Assembly: GCA_041658585.1 (NCBI GenBank)
Contig: JBAZZX010000012.1
Location: 4,983-68,982, forward strand
Reading direction: 5' to 3'
Length of the DNA stretch: 64,000 nucleotides
From: DYFC01 sp041658585
GTDB lineage: Bacteria > Nitrospirota > Thermodesulfovibrionia > Thermodesulfovibrionales > SM23-35
The notes below the pieces were generated by a model. The model saw nothing but the letters and a program-made list of their open reading frames with translations, was not told where the DNA came from and ran no database searches. Shown piece by piece: positions 45,135 to 52,244 of the stretch; position 1 is the stretch's first letter; every line of letters begins with the position of its first letter. Both the position numbers and the translations under genes were made by a program.

Positions 45135-45782
45135 ATGTTCACCATCTCATCAAAAAAGATAACGAACTGTATGCGATGCGGGACCTGCTGCAAGAAGGGC
45201 GGGCCGATTCTGCATCATGAAGACAAAAAAATCCTCCGTGAAGGGCATATCGGTTATCAGCATCTGATGACCCTTAGAAAGGGGGAACGGGCATACAACC
45301 CTGTTAAGGAAATACTCGGACCCATCCCGACTGAATTGGTTAAAATAGCCGGTAAAGAGTTTGACTGGTCGTGTTTGTTCTATGACGAATCAACCGCCTC
45401 CTGTGCAGTATACCGGAGCCGCTTCCTCGAATGCCGCCTGCTGAAATGCTGGGACGCCGCTGAAATAAGGGCGGTGATCGGCAAAGATACCATCCGACGT
45501 TCGGATATTATCAATCCGGATGACCCTGTCATAGAACTTATAGAGAAGCATGAACAGGCATGTCCATATAATGATATAGAAGGCCTTATAACCGCCTTAT
45601 CAGGAGGACGGAATAAAGCGAAAGCCCATGCAAGAATGAAGGAACTTGTCCATAACGATTTATACATACGGGCCTTTGCTTTCAGGGAACTTGATCTGAA
45701 GAAGGAATTCGAGTTGTTTATATTCGGACGCCCTTTGACCAGGGTTTTGGAAGACCGCGGATTGAAGATCACCATGGGTTAA
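45135..45782 (+). CDS. YkgJ-type cysteine-cluster protein
   Basis: 215 residues. The N-terminus has CMRCGTCCKKGGP, then CLFYDE...CAVYRSRFLECRLLKC, the CxxCxxCC...C...C cluster of the YkgJ/UPF0153 family, thought to bind zinc or iron-sulfur. C-terminal ~90 residues are helical and specific to this version. Function unknown. Third gene of the plus-strand group. Confidence 0.85.
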   Translation: MFTISSKKITNCMRCGTCCKKGGPILHHEDKKILREGHIGYQHLMTLRKGERAYNPVKEILGPIPTELVKIAGKEFDWSCLFYDESTASCAVYRSRFLECRLLKCWDAAEIRAVIGKDTIRRSDIINPDDPVIELIEKHEQACPYNDIEGLITALSGGRNKAKAHARMKELVHNDLYIRAFAFRELDLKKEFELFIFGRPLTRVLEDRGLKITMG

Positions 45783-45860
45783 GGTAAAAGAGATTAACCT
45801 AAATGTTGCATAGTGTTCCGTTGTTGACTACAATACAAATGAGTCTGTCAGGAGGATATA

Positions 45861-46448
45861 ATGGCAAACGTAAAAAGCGCATTGGAGATCGCACTCGAAA
45901 AAGCAGATAAAATAGGGGTACTGTCTACGGAAGAAAAAGACTTGATGAAGGATGAAGGTAAAATTACCGAAATTCTGAGGGAATTTTTTATTGGCAAGAT
46001 CGACCCGAACGGTTTGTGGCAGAGGTTCAAGGGCAGCAAGCCCGCACTGTTAAGGACCGCCCAGATGAACCTGATCGATACCCTTAGTATCAACAGCCTC
46101 CCTGAAGAGGTGCAGTTAAAAAAGAAAGGTATACTGGCAATCGAAACACTAAAAGAACAACCGGGCACCGTTGTGGTCGAATCAAGCCTGCAGGCGCTGG
46201 AGGTCCTCAAAAAAGAATATGAGGAGATGATAGTGCAGGTAACTGCGGACCTGATGAAGCATATCGAAGGCAATCCTCAGTTGAGAATGAAACAGATGAA
46301 GACCCCGGACGGAAGGACAATGCAGGTTGCGGTTTCCGTCGAAGAGGCTGTAAAGGCAAAACTCGATGAATATCTGTCGCAGAATGAAGAGCAATATCTC
46401 GGTGAGTTTTCCGGCATTATTGAAGAACTGAAAATGCAGGTACGATAA
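45861..46448 (+). CDS. hypothetical helical protein
   Basis: 195 residues, cytoplasmic, almost all alpha-helical and charged (MANVKSALEIALEKADKIGV..., ...GEFSGIIEELKMQVR). AGGAGG ribosome site. No domain recognised. Convergent with the MazF-like gene. Confidence 0.75.
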   Translation: MANVKSALEIALEKADKIGVLSTEEKDLMKDEGKITEILREFFIGKIDPNGLWQRFKGSKPALLRTAQMNLIDTLSINSLPEEVQLKKKGILAIETLKEQPGTVVVESSLQALEVLKKEYEEMIVQVTADLMKHIEGNPQLRMKQMKTPDGRTMQVAVSVEEAVKAKLDEYLSQNEEQYLGEFSGIIEELKMQVR

Positions 46449-46475
46449 TCAGGGCTGTCAGAGGGATATATATAT

Positions 46476-46835
46476 CTAAAGCCAAAACTCTCTCAGTCCG
46501 AGACTTGTTTCTATTGCTTTGTTAACTTCGAGCATCTTGCGCCCGGAAAGCGTACCGATAAGATTCTGAAGCCTTTCTTTATCAATGGTATATATCTGCC
46601 CGAGATGAACGGCGGATTTATAGGGAAGGCCGCTTTCCTCTGATGTTATCATTACGCCTACCGGAAGTTCGGCGACTTTAAGGTTACTTGTTATAGCGGC
46701 AACTATTGTGAGACTGCCTGCCTTGTTCCCGACGTCATTCTGTATAACAAGAGCCGGATGAGGCCCTTTCATTCCCCTGCCTTTAGAAGGACTGAAATCA
46801 AGAAAATATATCTCACCCCTCCCGGGTGTCTTCAT
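46476..46835 (-). CDS. MazF/PemK-family toxin
   Basis: 119 residues: GRGEIYFLDFSPSKGRGMKGPHPALVIQND and VVAAITSN, LPVGVMI, the MazF endoribonuclease pattern. Overlaps its antitoxin by 4 nt. First module of the defence island. Confidence 0.92.
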   Translation of the reverse strand: MKTPGRGEIYFLDFSPSKGRGMKGPHPALVIQNDVGNKAGSLTIVAAITSNLKVAELPVGVMITSEESGLPYKSAVHLGQIYTIDKERLQNLIGTLSGRKMLEVNKAIETSLGLREFWL

Positions 46836-47107
46836 CCGGTTTTTACTTTTTTGCCGATTTTATATCCTACAACAGGCTCTGCGCAAATGCTCAAAAAATC
46901 CTCTGCAAGACATTTGTCATCCTCTGCTATCTCTTTATAAATCTTCTCCGCTTTTTCGATCGCCTGTTGTTTTTTGTAATCACTAATCATTTTGGTAATA
47001 GCATCTCTGACAACTTCGCTTCTGCTCTTTTTTAGACCTTTTGATATCCTGTCTATCTCTTCAACAAGCTCTATCGGGAAACTTATCCCAAGTTTTGCAG
47101 ACGGCAT
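46832..47107 (-). CDS. ribbon-helix-helix antitoxin of the MazF-like toxin
   Basis: 91 residues. N-terminal RHH (KLGISFPIELVEEIDRISKGLKKSRSEVVRDAITKMI) for DNA binding, C-terminal toxin-binding tail. Two 13-bp direct repeats just upstream are its likely operators. Confidence 0.88.
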   Translation of the reverse strand: MPSAKLGISFPIELVEEIDRISKGLKKSRSEVVRDAITKMISDYKKQQAIEKAEKIYKEIAEDDKCLAEDFLSICAEPVVGYKIGKKVKTG

Positions 47108-47123
47108 TTTATGGCCTATTTGT

Positions 47124-47170
47124 AATACTATATCGCATAAATAAGAATACCATAAGGAATACTATATTGC
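47124..47170 (-). promoter_or_regulatory. direct-repeat operator of the MazEF-like module
   Basis: AATACTATATCGC (47124-47136) and AATACTATATTGC (47158-47170), one mismatch in 13 and 34 bp apart, lying between the antitoxin start and the upstream debris. Confidence 0.55.
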
Positions 47171-47177
47171 AACGCTT

Positions 47178-47262
47178 TTACCCGCACTTTGTAAATCCGC
47201 AGTTATGGCAGACGGCGCAGCCTCCTTCGTGTTCTATGGCGCCGCCGCATTCGGGGCGGGCA
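47178..47262 (-). pseudogene. displaced copy of the nrdJ 3' end
   Basis: 85 bp that encode, on the minus strand, the final zinc ribbon of the ribonucleotide reductase (ECGGAIEHEGGC, CHNCGFTKCG, stop) and match 58470-58554 with few mismatches (about nine in ten bases equal). No upstream reductase sequence is present. It is a fragment carried here by recombination. Confidence 0.8.
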
Positions 47263-47264
47263 GC

Positions 47265-47424
47265 CTGTATTCTTATTGAAGATTTTGGAATAACACTTGC
47301 AGAGGTTGCCCGGAATTTAGGGGTAACAACATCAGCAATATTCAACATGCTGAAAAGAAAAATTGATTTGGTTCGTTGTATTCGTAGGGGCGTATTGCAA
47401 TACGCCCCTACTTCTTGGGCGTAA
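47265..47424 (+). pseudogene. C-terminal remnant of a REP-associated-type transposase
   Basis: Encodes ILIEDFGITLAEVARNLGVT then TSAIFNMLKRK, the helix-turn-helix end typical of RAYT/Y1-family transposases. The preceding catalytic part is missing; sequence upstream is the nrdJ fragment. Dead copy. Confidence 0.6.
47384..47411. repeat. 28-bp perfect palindrome
   Basis: GTAGGGGCGTATTG and its exact complement back to back (47384-47411), a dispersed palindrome common in bacterial genomes. Lies at the end of the transposase remnant. Confidence 0.75.
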
Positions 47425-47452
47425 GGCCGTAGAGGTTATGCAAAGGAAAAGG

Positions 47453-47795
47453 TCGGGACGTTGTTTCTGAAAATGTTTTCCATCAGTGCCGCGTCTCTCC
47501 GCCTTCTCGATTGACGTTATTATGTTTGATGTATTTACACCTGTTTGTCCAGGAACATTACATAATTAGAACCAACGTCCCCAAAGTCTTTATCGTTATT
47601 AAGGAGCCTTTAAAATCGCGCCTAAAACCTATATGCCGGATTGTTCGGATCAAAGTCTGCTTCTGTGAGTCCGGCATCAAGTGTTATCGCCTCATATCCA
47701 TAACTCTCTATAAGGGTGTCATTCCAATCATATATGTGCACTCTGATCGGTAGTTTTGTCTCCACATCAAAGTTCATCAAGGCCCGATAACAGTA
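47453..47795. repeat. 343-bp segmental duplication, copy 1
   Basis: Collinear with 49521-49863 at the same length with only scattered mismatches. It begins with the inverted-repeat element CGGGACGTTGTTTCT ... AGAACCAACGTCCCC (47454-47582) and continues through the 3' third of the DUF1571 gene. A partial third copy is at 48708-48803, and a left-end fragment at 57461-57493. Confidence 0.85.
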
Positions 47796-48347
47796 ATACC
47801 TGTTTGCCTTATTCTTGGGAAAGACCACCTCAACTTTTTTGGTGGTCCTTCCATATACTCTCTCCTCCCCCTTCTCTCTGAGGTGAATTTCTCGATCACT
47901 TACGCCTTTCTCGAAGGTCCTTCTTATGAGTTTCACAAGGTTTTCAATCCCGGAATGCGTGACAGGATGGCGGTTACCCTTCATAGCTAAAGTGCCTTTG
48001 GGATCGATATCCACTGTTATTATCCCTGCAAGGCCGCATTCGCGAACCTTAATGAGATTGTCATTATACCCATCGATATAGAGTGATTCACGCCCTTTAT
48101 AAGGTTCTTTTACCCATTTCATGTAGACCTTAAAAGGCTTCTTGAATTTAAGAAAAATAGTTTCTTCTTCGGTGAGTTTCTGTTGTATCAGCTCCTGTTT
48201 ATGAAAAATTGCGGTGTAGCTGTCGGTTCTTGCCAGCTTTGACTCAGCATGCTTTAGCCAGTTTTCAAGATCCGACTTATCAAAGGCTTCTGCCGCCGAA
48301 GAAGAACATATAAGAACAAGCAAAAAAAAGATGATGCGCTTTATCAT
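47622..48347 (-). CDS. DUF1571 family secreted protein
   Basis: 241 residues from ATG 48347, signal peptide MIKRIIFFLLVLICSSSAAEA. Mature protein has the DUF1571/LolA-like opening (LARTDSYTAIFHKQELI...) and FKKPFKVYMKWVKEPYKGRE, suggesting an outer-membrane-lipid or lipoprotein carrier fold; role unknown. The 3' end is inside the duplicated segment, a partial copy of which is fused at 49690. Confidence 0.85.
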   Translation of the reverse strand: MIKRIIFFLLVLICSSSAAEAFDKSDLENWLKHAESKLARTDSYTAIFHKQELIQQKLTEEETIFLKFKKPFKVYMKWVKEPYKGRESLYIDGYNDNLIKVRECGLAGIITVDIDPKGTLAMKGNRHPVTHSGIENLVKLIRRTFEKGVSDREIHLREKGEERVYGRTTKKVEVVFPKNKANRYYCYRALMNFDVETKLPIRVHIYDWNDTLIESYGYEAITLDAGLTEADFDPNNPAYRF

Positions 48348-48497
48348 AACTTCAGAGACTGCCGGGATAACAAATGTCTGCAACACTTGAAAGTCATGCG
48401 GTCCTCCTTCCCTGAAAGTTGTTTAAAATTACTCTTTTCATGACTACTGCCTTTTTGATAAAGATTATAAGAAGAAGGGGTAGTCAGTCAATATACA

Positions 48498-48690
48498 TCA
48501 AAATTCCCGGATAAATTGTGCAGCCTTAACCGAGGAGAGAATGCTGTAGACTTCAGATATTGAGATGGTTCCGTTCCCCTGCAAGTGCTCAGAACCAGCA
48601 TATGATGAAAAATGTTGAATACCATTGAAACATCTATTGGGAAGTTTTGCAAATAATAAGTCAACTAATTCATCAACGTCCCCGGTGGCT
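48498..48690 (-). pseudogene. gene remnant (TGDVDEL family)
   Basis: Open frame without a start reading TGDVDELVDLLFAKLPN, FNGIQHFSSYAGSEHLQGNG, ending VKAAQFIREF and stop. The same T-G-D-V-D-E-L phrase opens the fusion at 49865, so both derive from one lost gene. Not an identified family. The gap 48348-48901 otherwise contains the third repeat copy. Confidence 0.45.
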
Positions 48691-48707
48691 CGGTGGCTTA
48701 TGTTGCA

Positions 48708-48803
48708 CGCCTTCTCGATTGACCTTATAATGCTTGATGTATCTACACCTGTTTGTCCGGGAACATTGAATAATTAGAACCAATGTACCCAAAGTGTTTA
48801 TCG
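48708..48803. repeat. partial third copy of the duplicated element
   Basis: Matches 47504-47603 (CGCCTTCTCGATTGAC..., CACCTGTTTGTCC, ATTAGAACCAA) with several mismatches; the left end is missing. Confidence 0.7.
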
Positions 48804-48901
48804 AAGATTGTCCAAGAGCCTGTTTACATCAGAGGGAAAAAGAAGAGGGAAGGCCCTAAAAAAGGCCTCCCCTCTTCTGAAAAATGTCGCGGGTAAAGAA
48901 C

Positions 48902-49162
48902 TTATTTACCTTGTGGTGCTGCAGGAGCAGGCGCTCCCTGCGTTCCCTGATCGCCCCGTGTTCCCTGTGTTCCCTGATCTCCCTGTGTTCCCTGAGATCC
49001 CGGTGCTCCCTGAGATCCCGGTGCTCCCTGCGTTCCCGGTGTTCCCTGCGCTCCCGGCGCTCCCGCCGGTCCCGGCGTAGGCGCCTGCTGGCAACCGACA
49101 GCAAGTGCCAGAGAAAGAACCACTATCATTGTAAGCAGTATAGTCCAACATTTCTTCTTCAT
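48902..49162 (-). CDS. collagen-like lipoprotein
   Basis: 86 residues from ATG 49162 (GGAGG 8 nt upstream). Lipoprotein signal ...LSLALAVGC, then ~17 Gly-X-Y triplets (GPAGAPGAQGTPGTQG...), ending APAPAAPQGK. Forms a short surface or periplasmic collagen-like rod. The repeat DNA is open in other frames too (plus strand 48808-49080), which are shadows. Confidence 0.85.
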   Translation of the reverse strand: MKKKCWTILLTMIVVLSLALAVGCQQAPTPGPAGAPGAQGTPGTQGAPGSQGAPGSQGTQGDQGTQGTRGDQGTQGAPAPAAPQGK

Positions 49163-49227
49163 TCTAAACACCTCCTTTCATTAGTGAGATTTATAGAAAA
49201 AAACTACCTTTACTTCTGAAAAAAAGA

Positions 49228-49374
49228 TTATAACGTTATCGTTATGCCTGTTAACGCCACCATCACAACAACGAGTACAACTGGAAGAGCAACTTGATAA
49301 TCCTTTCGTTTCGTGATCTGACTCCTTATAAGGTCAAGAGCAAGACCACCACTTGTGGTAAGCCGCTCTTTCAT
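49228..49374 (-). CDS. possible 48-residue membrane protein
   Basis: Frame MKERLTTSGGLALDLIRSQI...KRKDYQVALP followed by a Val/Leu-rich transmembrane helix. No clear ribosome-binding site. May be real or a remnant. Confidence 0.35.
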   Translation of the reverse strand: MKERLTTSGGLALDLIRSQITKRKDYQVALPVVLVVVMVALTGITITL

Positions 49375-49506
49375 TAAGTTATACAGCTATCTAAGGTGAT
49401 TGTCAATGGGGCATCATTATAAAACAATTTTTTTAATTTTTAATACCCCACAGTACTTCAAGGTAAGGGTTGTTTATCCGGCAAAGAAAAGAAGGAGGAG
49501 ATATTG

Positions 49507-49590
49507 ATGGAAGGGAAACATCGGGACGTTGTTTCTAATAATGTTTTCCATCAGTGCCGCGTCTCTCCGCCTTCTCGATTGACATTATAA
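49507..49590 (+). pseudogene. gene start truncated by the duplicated repeat
   Basis: GAAGGAGGAGATATTG is an ideal ribosome-binding site before ATG 49507, but after five codons (MEGKH) the frame enters the 343-bp repeat and stops at 49590. The original gene has been cut off by insertion. Confidence 0.45.
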
Positions 49591-49863
49591 TGTTTGATGT
49601 ATTTACACCTGTTTGTCCGGGAATATTGCATAATTAGAACCAACGTCCCCAAAGTCTTTATCGTTATTAAGGAGCCTTTAAAATCGCGCCTAAAACCTAT
49701 ATGCCGGATTGTTCGGATCAAAGTCTGCTTCTGTGAGTCCGGCATCAAGTGTTGTCGCCTCATATCCATAACTCTCTATAAGGGTGTCATTCCAATCATA
49801 TATGTGCACTCTGATCGGTAGTTTTGTCTCCACATCAAAGTTCATCAAGGCCCGATAACAGTA
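49521..49863. repeat. 343-bp segmental duplication, copy 2
   Basis: Second copy of 47453-47795, same length and orientation, starting at TCGGGACGTTGTTTCT and ending in the DUF1571 coding sequence at CGATAACAGTA. Two kilobases separate the copies. Confidence 0.85.
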
Positions 49864-49992
49864 GTCTAATTCATCAACGTCCCCGGTGGCTTGAAATCGC
49901 CTGTTGGCTGGTGCCCAAACATATTCATCTAACCAATCCGGCTTTATTCTTGGGATAAGTTTTAGGGGATGGAGCGTGGCCGGTTTAAACAA
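49690..49992 (-). pseudogene. chimeric frame: remnant N-part fused to DUF1571 C-terminus
   Basis: An open frame of 100 codons whose last ~57 residues (YCYRALMNFDVETKLPIRVH...) equal the DUF1571 protein end, while the first ~43 (PDWLDEYVWAPANRRFQATG...) belong to another lost gene. It lacks a signal peptide, so it is probably recombination debris and not a functional gene. Confidence 0.7.
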
Positions 49993-50027
49993 AATATCGG
50001 AGTAAAAGGCAAGAGAATGCTTTTCTT

Positions 50028-50441
50028 TTAATAAGATATATACCTGAAATCCAATACTTCTTTTATCAGCTTAAAATCCTTCTCATTTCTTGTAATCAAA
50101 ACCGCTCCGGCGTCTCTTGCGGATGCGGCTATGAGAATGTCTGCAAGAAGACCTTTGATTCTCAATGGGTCGATTTTCTTGTCTTTTCTCAGTCTCATCA
50201 TTACGTTACCCGCAACGTACCATTGCCTTTCGGTTACAGTTATAACAGTAAAATTATTTTTTATCTGTTCAACAAGTTTTTGTTCATTTGAAGTGTACGC
50301 TCCTGAAAGAAGTTCCATTAATACTACGGAACTGAAAGTAATATGATAGTATCTATTTAAATTTAAAAAGGTATCATAAACAGTGCCTTTTCTGGAATGT
50401 TCTATAAGAAAAGAGGTGTCGGGAACGGCCTTCTGTCTCAA
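50028..50441 (-). CDS. VapC-like PIN-domain toxin
   Basis: 137 residues with PIN acidic residues: VPDTSFLIEHSRKGT, LMELLSGAY, LLADILIAASARDAGAVLITRNEKDFKLI. RNase toxin. Overlaps its antitoxin by 4 nt. Confidence 0.9.
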   Translation of the reverse strand: MRQKAVPDTSFLIEHSRKGTVYDTFLNLNRYYHITFSSVVLMELLSGAYTSNEQKLVEQIKNNFTVITVTERQWYVAGNVMMRLRKDKKIDPLRIKGLLADILIAASARDAGAVLITRNEKDFKLIKEVLDFRYISY

Positions 50442-50635
50442 TCAAGCCCCTCAAATTTAAAATTGCCCTTTGTCTGCTCAATAAATTTTCTTATTTTTTC
50501 CTGATATATCACATCAAAAAGGGCGGATTCTATTGTCTCTGTTTCGGTCTTTGCTCCTAATATTTTCTGTGCATTTTTAATTAAAGTTTCATCGAGCCGG
50601 AAATGTTTTGCGACTTTTTTTGCTACAGTCTGCAT
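50438..50635 (-). CDS. VapB-like antitoxin
   Basis: 65 residues: KHFRLDETLIKNAQKILGAKTETETIESALF, the short RHH/type-II antitoxin pattern. A TTGACA (50690-50685) and a TGTATACA palindrome (50655-50662) upstream suggest an autoregulated promoter. Confidence 0.82.
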   Translation of the reverse strand: MQTVAKKVAKHFRLDETLIKNAQKILGAKTETETIESALFDVIYQEKIRKFIEQTKGNFKFEGLD

Positions 50636-50768
50636 GTGATCTCCTTTCTTGTTGTGTATACATAATGAAATATTATGGCTACAATGTCAAGAGATATAAC
50701 GAACAGGGATAATTCTATGCCTTTAGTTGCGATTAAGAGAAATATGTCAACTTGGTAAACAATGTTTG

Positions 50769-51143
50769 TTACTGAGACAACAATTCAGTATCATCGTGAG
50801 AGTAAGCGGGACAGGAACAGCATAATATACTTAGAGGGATTTCACCGGTGTTTCTTATTTTGTGACTTGTACCCGGAGGGATACAGATAGTGTCACCTAT
50901 CTTGACCTCAAATTGTTCGTTGCCGAGGGACATTACTCCATGCCCCCCGGTTATATGATAGATTTCCTCACTCTGCAAATGCCTGTGGAGAATTGTTTCA
51001 ACGCCAACCTTTACAATAGCCTCTGCCAAACTCTGCCTGATATTACCGTGAACATCCGGATGTATCAGCTCACGGATTTCCGATCCATCTTTAGTTATGT
51101 AGGACTTAATATTATTGTATGTGGTTTTTATTGCCGTCTGCAT
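50769..51143 (-). CDS. cupin-domain protein
   Basis: 124 residues from ATG 51143 (GGAGG at 5 nt). Single cupin barrel: ETILHRHLQSEEIYHITGGHGVM (metal-binding His/Glu) and GDTICIPPGTSHKIRN. A small metal-binding protein or sugar isomerase-like; function undetermined. Lies between two toxin-antitoxin pairs. Confidence 0.85.
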   Translation of the reverse strand: MQTAIKTTYNNIKSYITKDGSEIRELIHPDVHGNIRQSLAEAIVKVGVETILHRHLQSEEIYHITGGHGVMSLGNEQFEVKIGDTICIPPGTSHKIRNTGEIPLSILCCSCPAYSHDDTELLSQ

Positions 51144-51190
51144 AATGCCTCCTTGAACTGACTCAACCCACAACTCAGAGGAGAGCTATA

Positions 51191-51472
51191 TCAGACACCG
51201 ATGCGGTTTTTCATTCGATTATAGATCTCCTTCCGGTGGCCGATACCAAGAACTATGATCAGCGACCGGTCGAATTCAAAAATGACACGGTAGTCGCCGA
51301 CGCGGAGCTTCCAATATCCCTTCAGCGTCCTCCTTAAAGGCAAGGCATACTGTTCAGGATACATGGTGAGTTTTGTTTCGATGGCACTCTTTACCCGCGC
51401 CTTCATAGCAGCCGGCAACGCCGGGATATCCTTTTTCACTACTTCCTTGTGATAGCTGATAGTAAACGGCAA
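51191..51472 (-). CDS. RelE/ParE-family toxin
   Basis: 93 residues from TTG 51472, which follows the antitoxin stop by one nt and has a TGGAG site. Contains TISYHKEVVKKDIPALP and LRVGDYRVIFEFDRSLIIVLGIGHRKEIY, the RelE pattern with Arg and terminal His-Arg-Lys. Confidence 0.88.
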   Translation of the reverse strand: MPFTISYHKEVVKKDIPALPAAMKARVKSAIETKLTMYPEQYALPLRRTLKGYWKLRVGDYRVIFEFDRSLIIVLGIGHRKEIYNRMKNRIGV

Positions 51473-51473
51473 T

Positions 51474-51701
51474 TCAACTCCAGGCCTTTTTATGAGAAAT
51501 AAGCTCGGACTTCTTAAGAGATTTTTTCCTCTCATCTGCAAGCGTAACCAAAGCTATGTCCTCCTGAATCTCCAGTGCATCCTCGATGAGATCTTCGACA
51601 ACAGAAGACATCGAAAGACCTCTTGCTTCTGAAAGGGTCTGCACATCGGCATAAATACGCGGAGTCAAAACGACATTTATGCGGGGTTTTTTCGTTGGCA
51701 T
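51474..51701 (-). CDS. antitoxin (RHH type)
   Basis: 75 residues from ATG 51701 (GGAGG). PRINVVLTPRIYADVQTLSEARGLSMSSVVEDLIEDAL is a ribbon-helix-helix DNA-binding domain. Partner of the downstream RelE gene. Confidence 0.85.
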   Translation of the reverse strand: MPTKKPRINVVLTPRIYADVQTLSEARGLSMSSVVEDLIEDALEIQEDIALVTLADERKKSLKKSELISHKKAWS

Positions 51702-51976
51702 AAATACCTCCTTTCTCTTTTTATAGTGTAACACAAATAGCACACTACGCAAAAGTTGGGGAAAGATATTGGCTCGAAGGGATGGGAGAAAGAATCAAAA
51801 TCAATAATGTCAATGATCAAGGGCAGACCCCAAGGACGCTCGGATTTCCGAGCCACTATCTTATGAGAACTACGACCGGCTATGAGGAAGTAAGCGGTTA
51901 AATCAAACTACCGTGGTACTGCGGGAATAACAACTCAGATGGAAACAGCAGATTATCCTTTTTGGGGCACTTTCCA

Positions 51977-52171
51977 TTATCGCCTACACTTTCCAATTGT
52001 TTCAGAAAAATCCACATAAAACTCTCCATAGGAATCATAGGCGGAATATTCACGGTCGGTATTGTCATCAACGTATTGAGAAGAATGAGCTATGATATAA
52101 GCTTCATTGTCTTCGTATCCCGCTTCTTTGGCGAGAGCATAAACCATATCATAATGAAAATCTTTTTGCAT
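51977..52171 (-). pseudogene. N-terminal fragment of a DUF6765 protein
   Basis: 64 residues, MQKDFHYDMVYALAKEAGYE...AYIIAHSSQYVDDNTD: the conserved start of DUF6765 proteins, which are normally several hundred residues long. Stops early, so it is a truncated copy, just 3' of the SIR2-STAND operon. Confidence 0.6.
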
Positions 52172-52244
52172 AATCCCTCCTATAAAAACGTTTTAAAAGA
52201 TTTCCAAGCTTTTTTTTGAACATTAAGAAAACATTGTTTATTAG

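Noticed and set aside
48808..49080. 90-codon plus-strand Pro/Phe-rich frame
   Set aside because: Antisense shadow of the collagen-like repeat; periodic DNA keeps several frames open.
48950..49080. CRISPR-like short repeats
   Set aside because: The periodicity is the codon-level Gly-X-Y repeat, without spacers.
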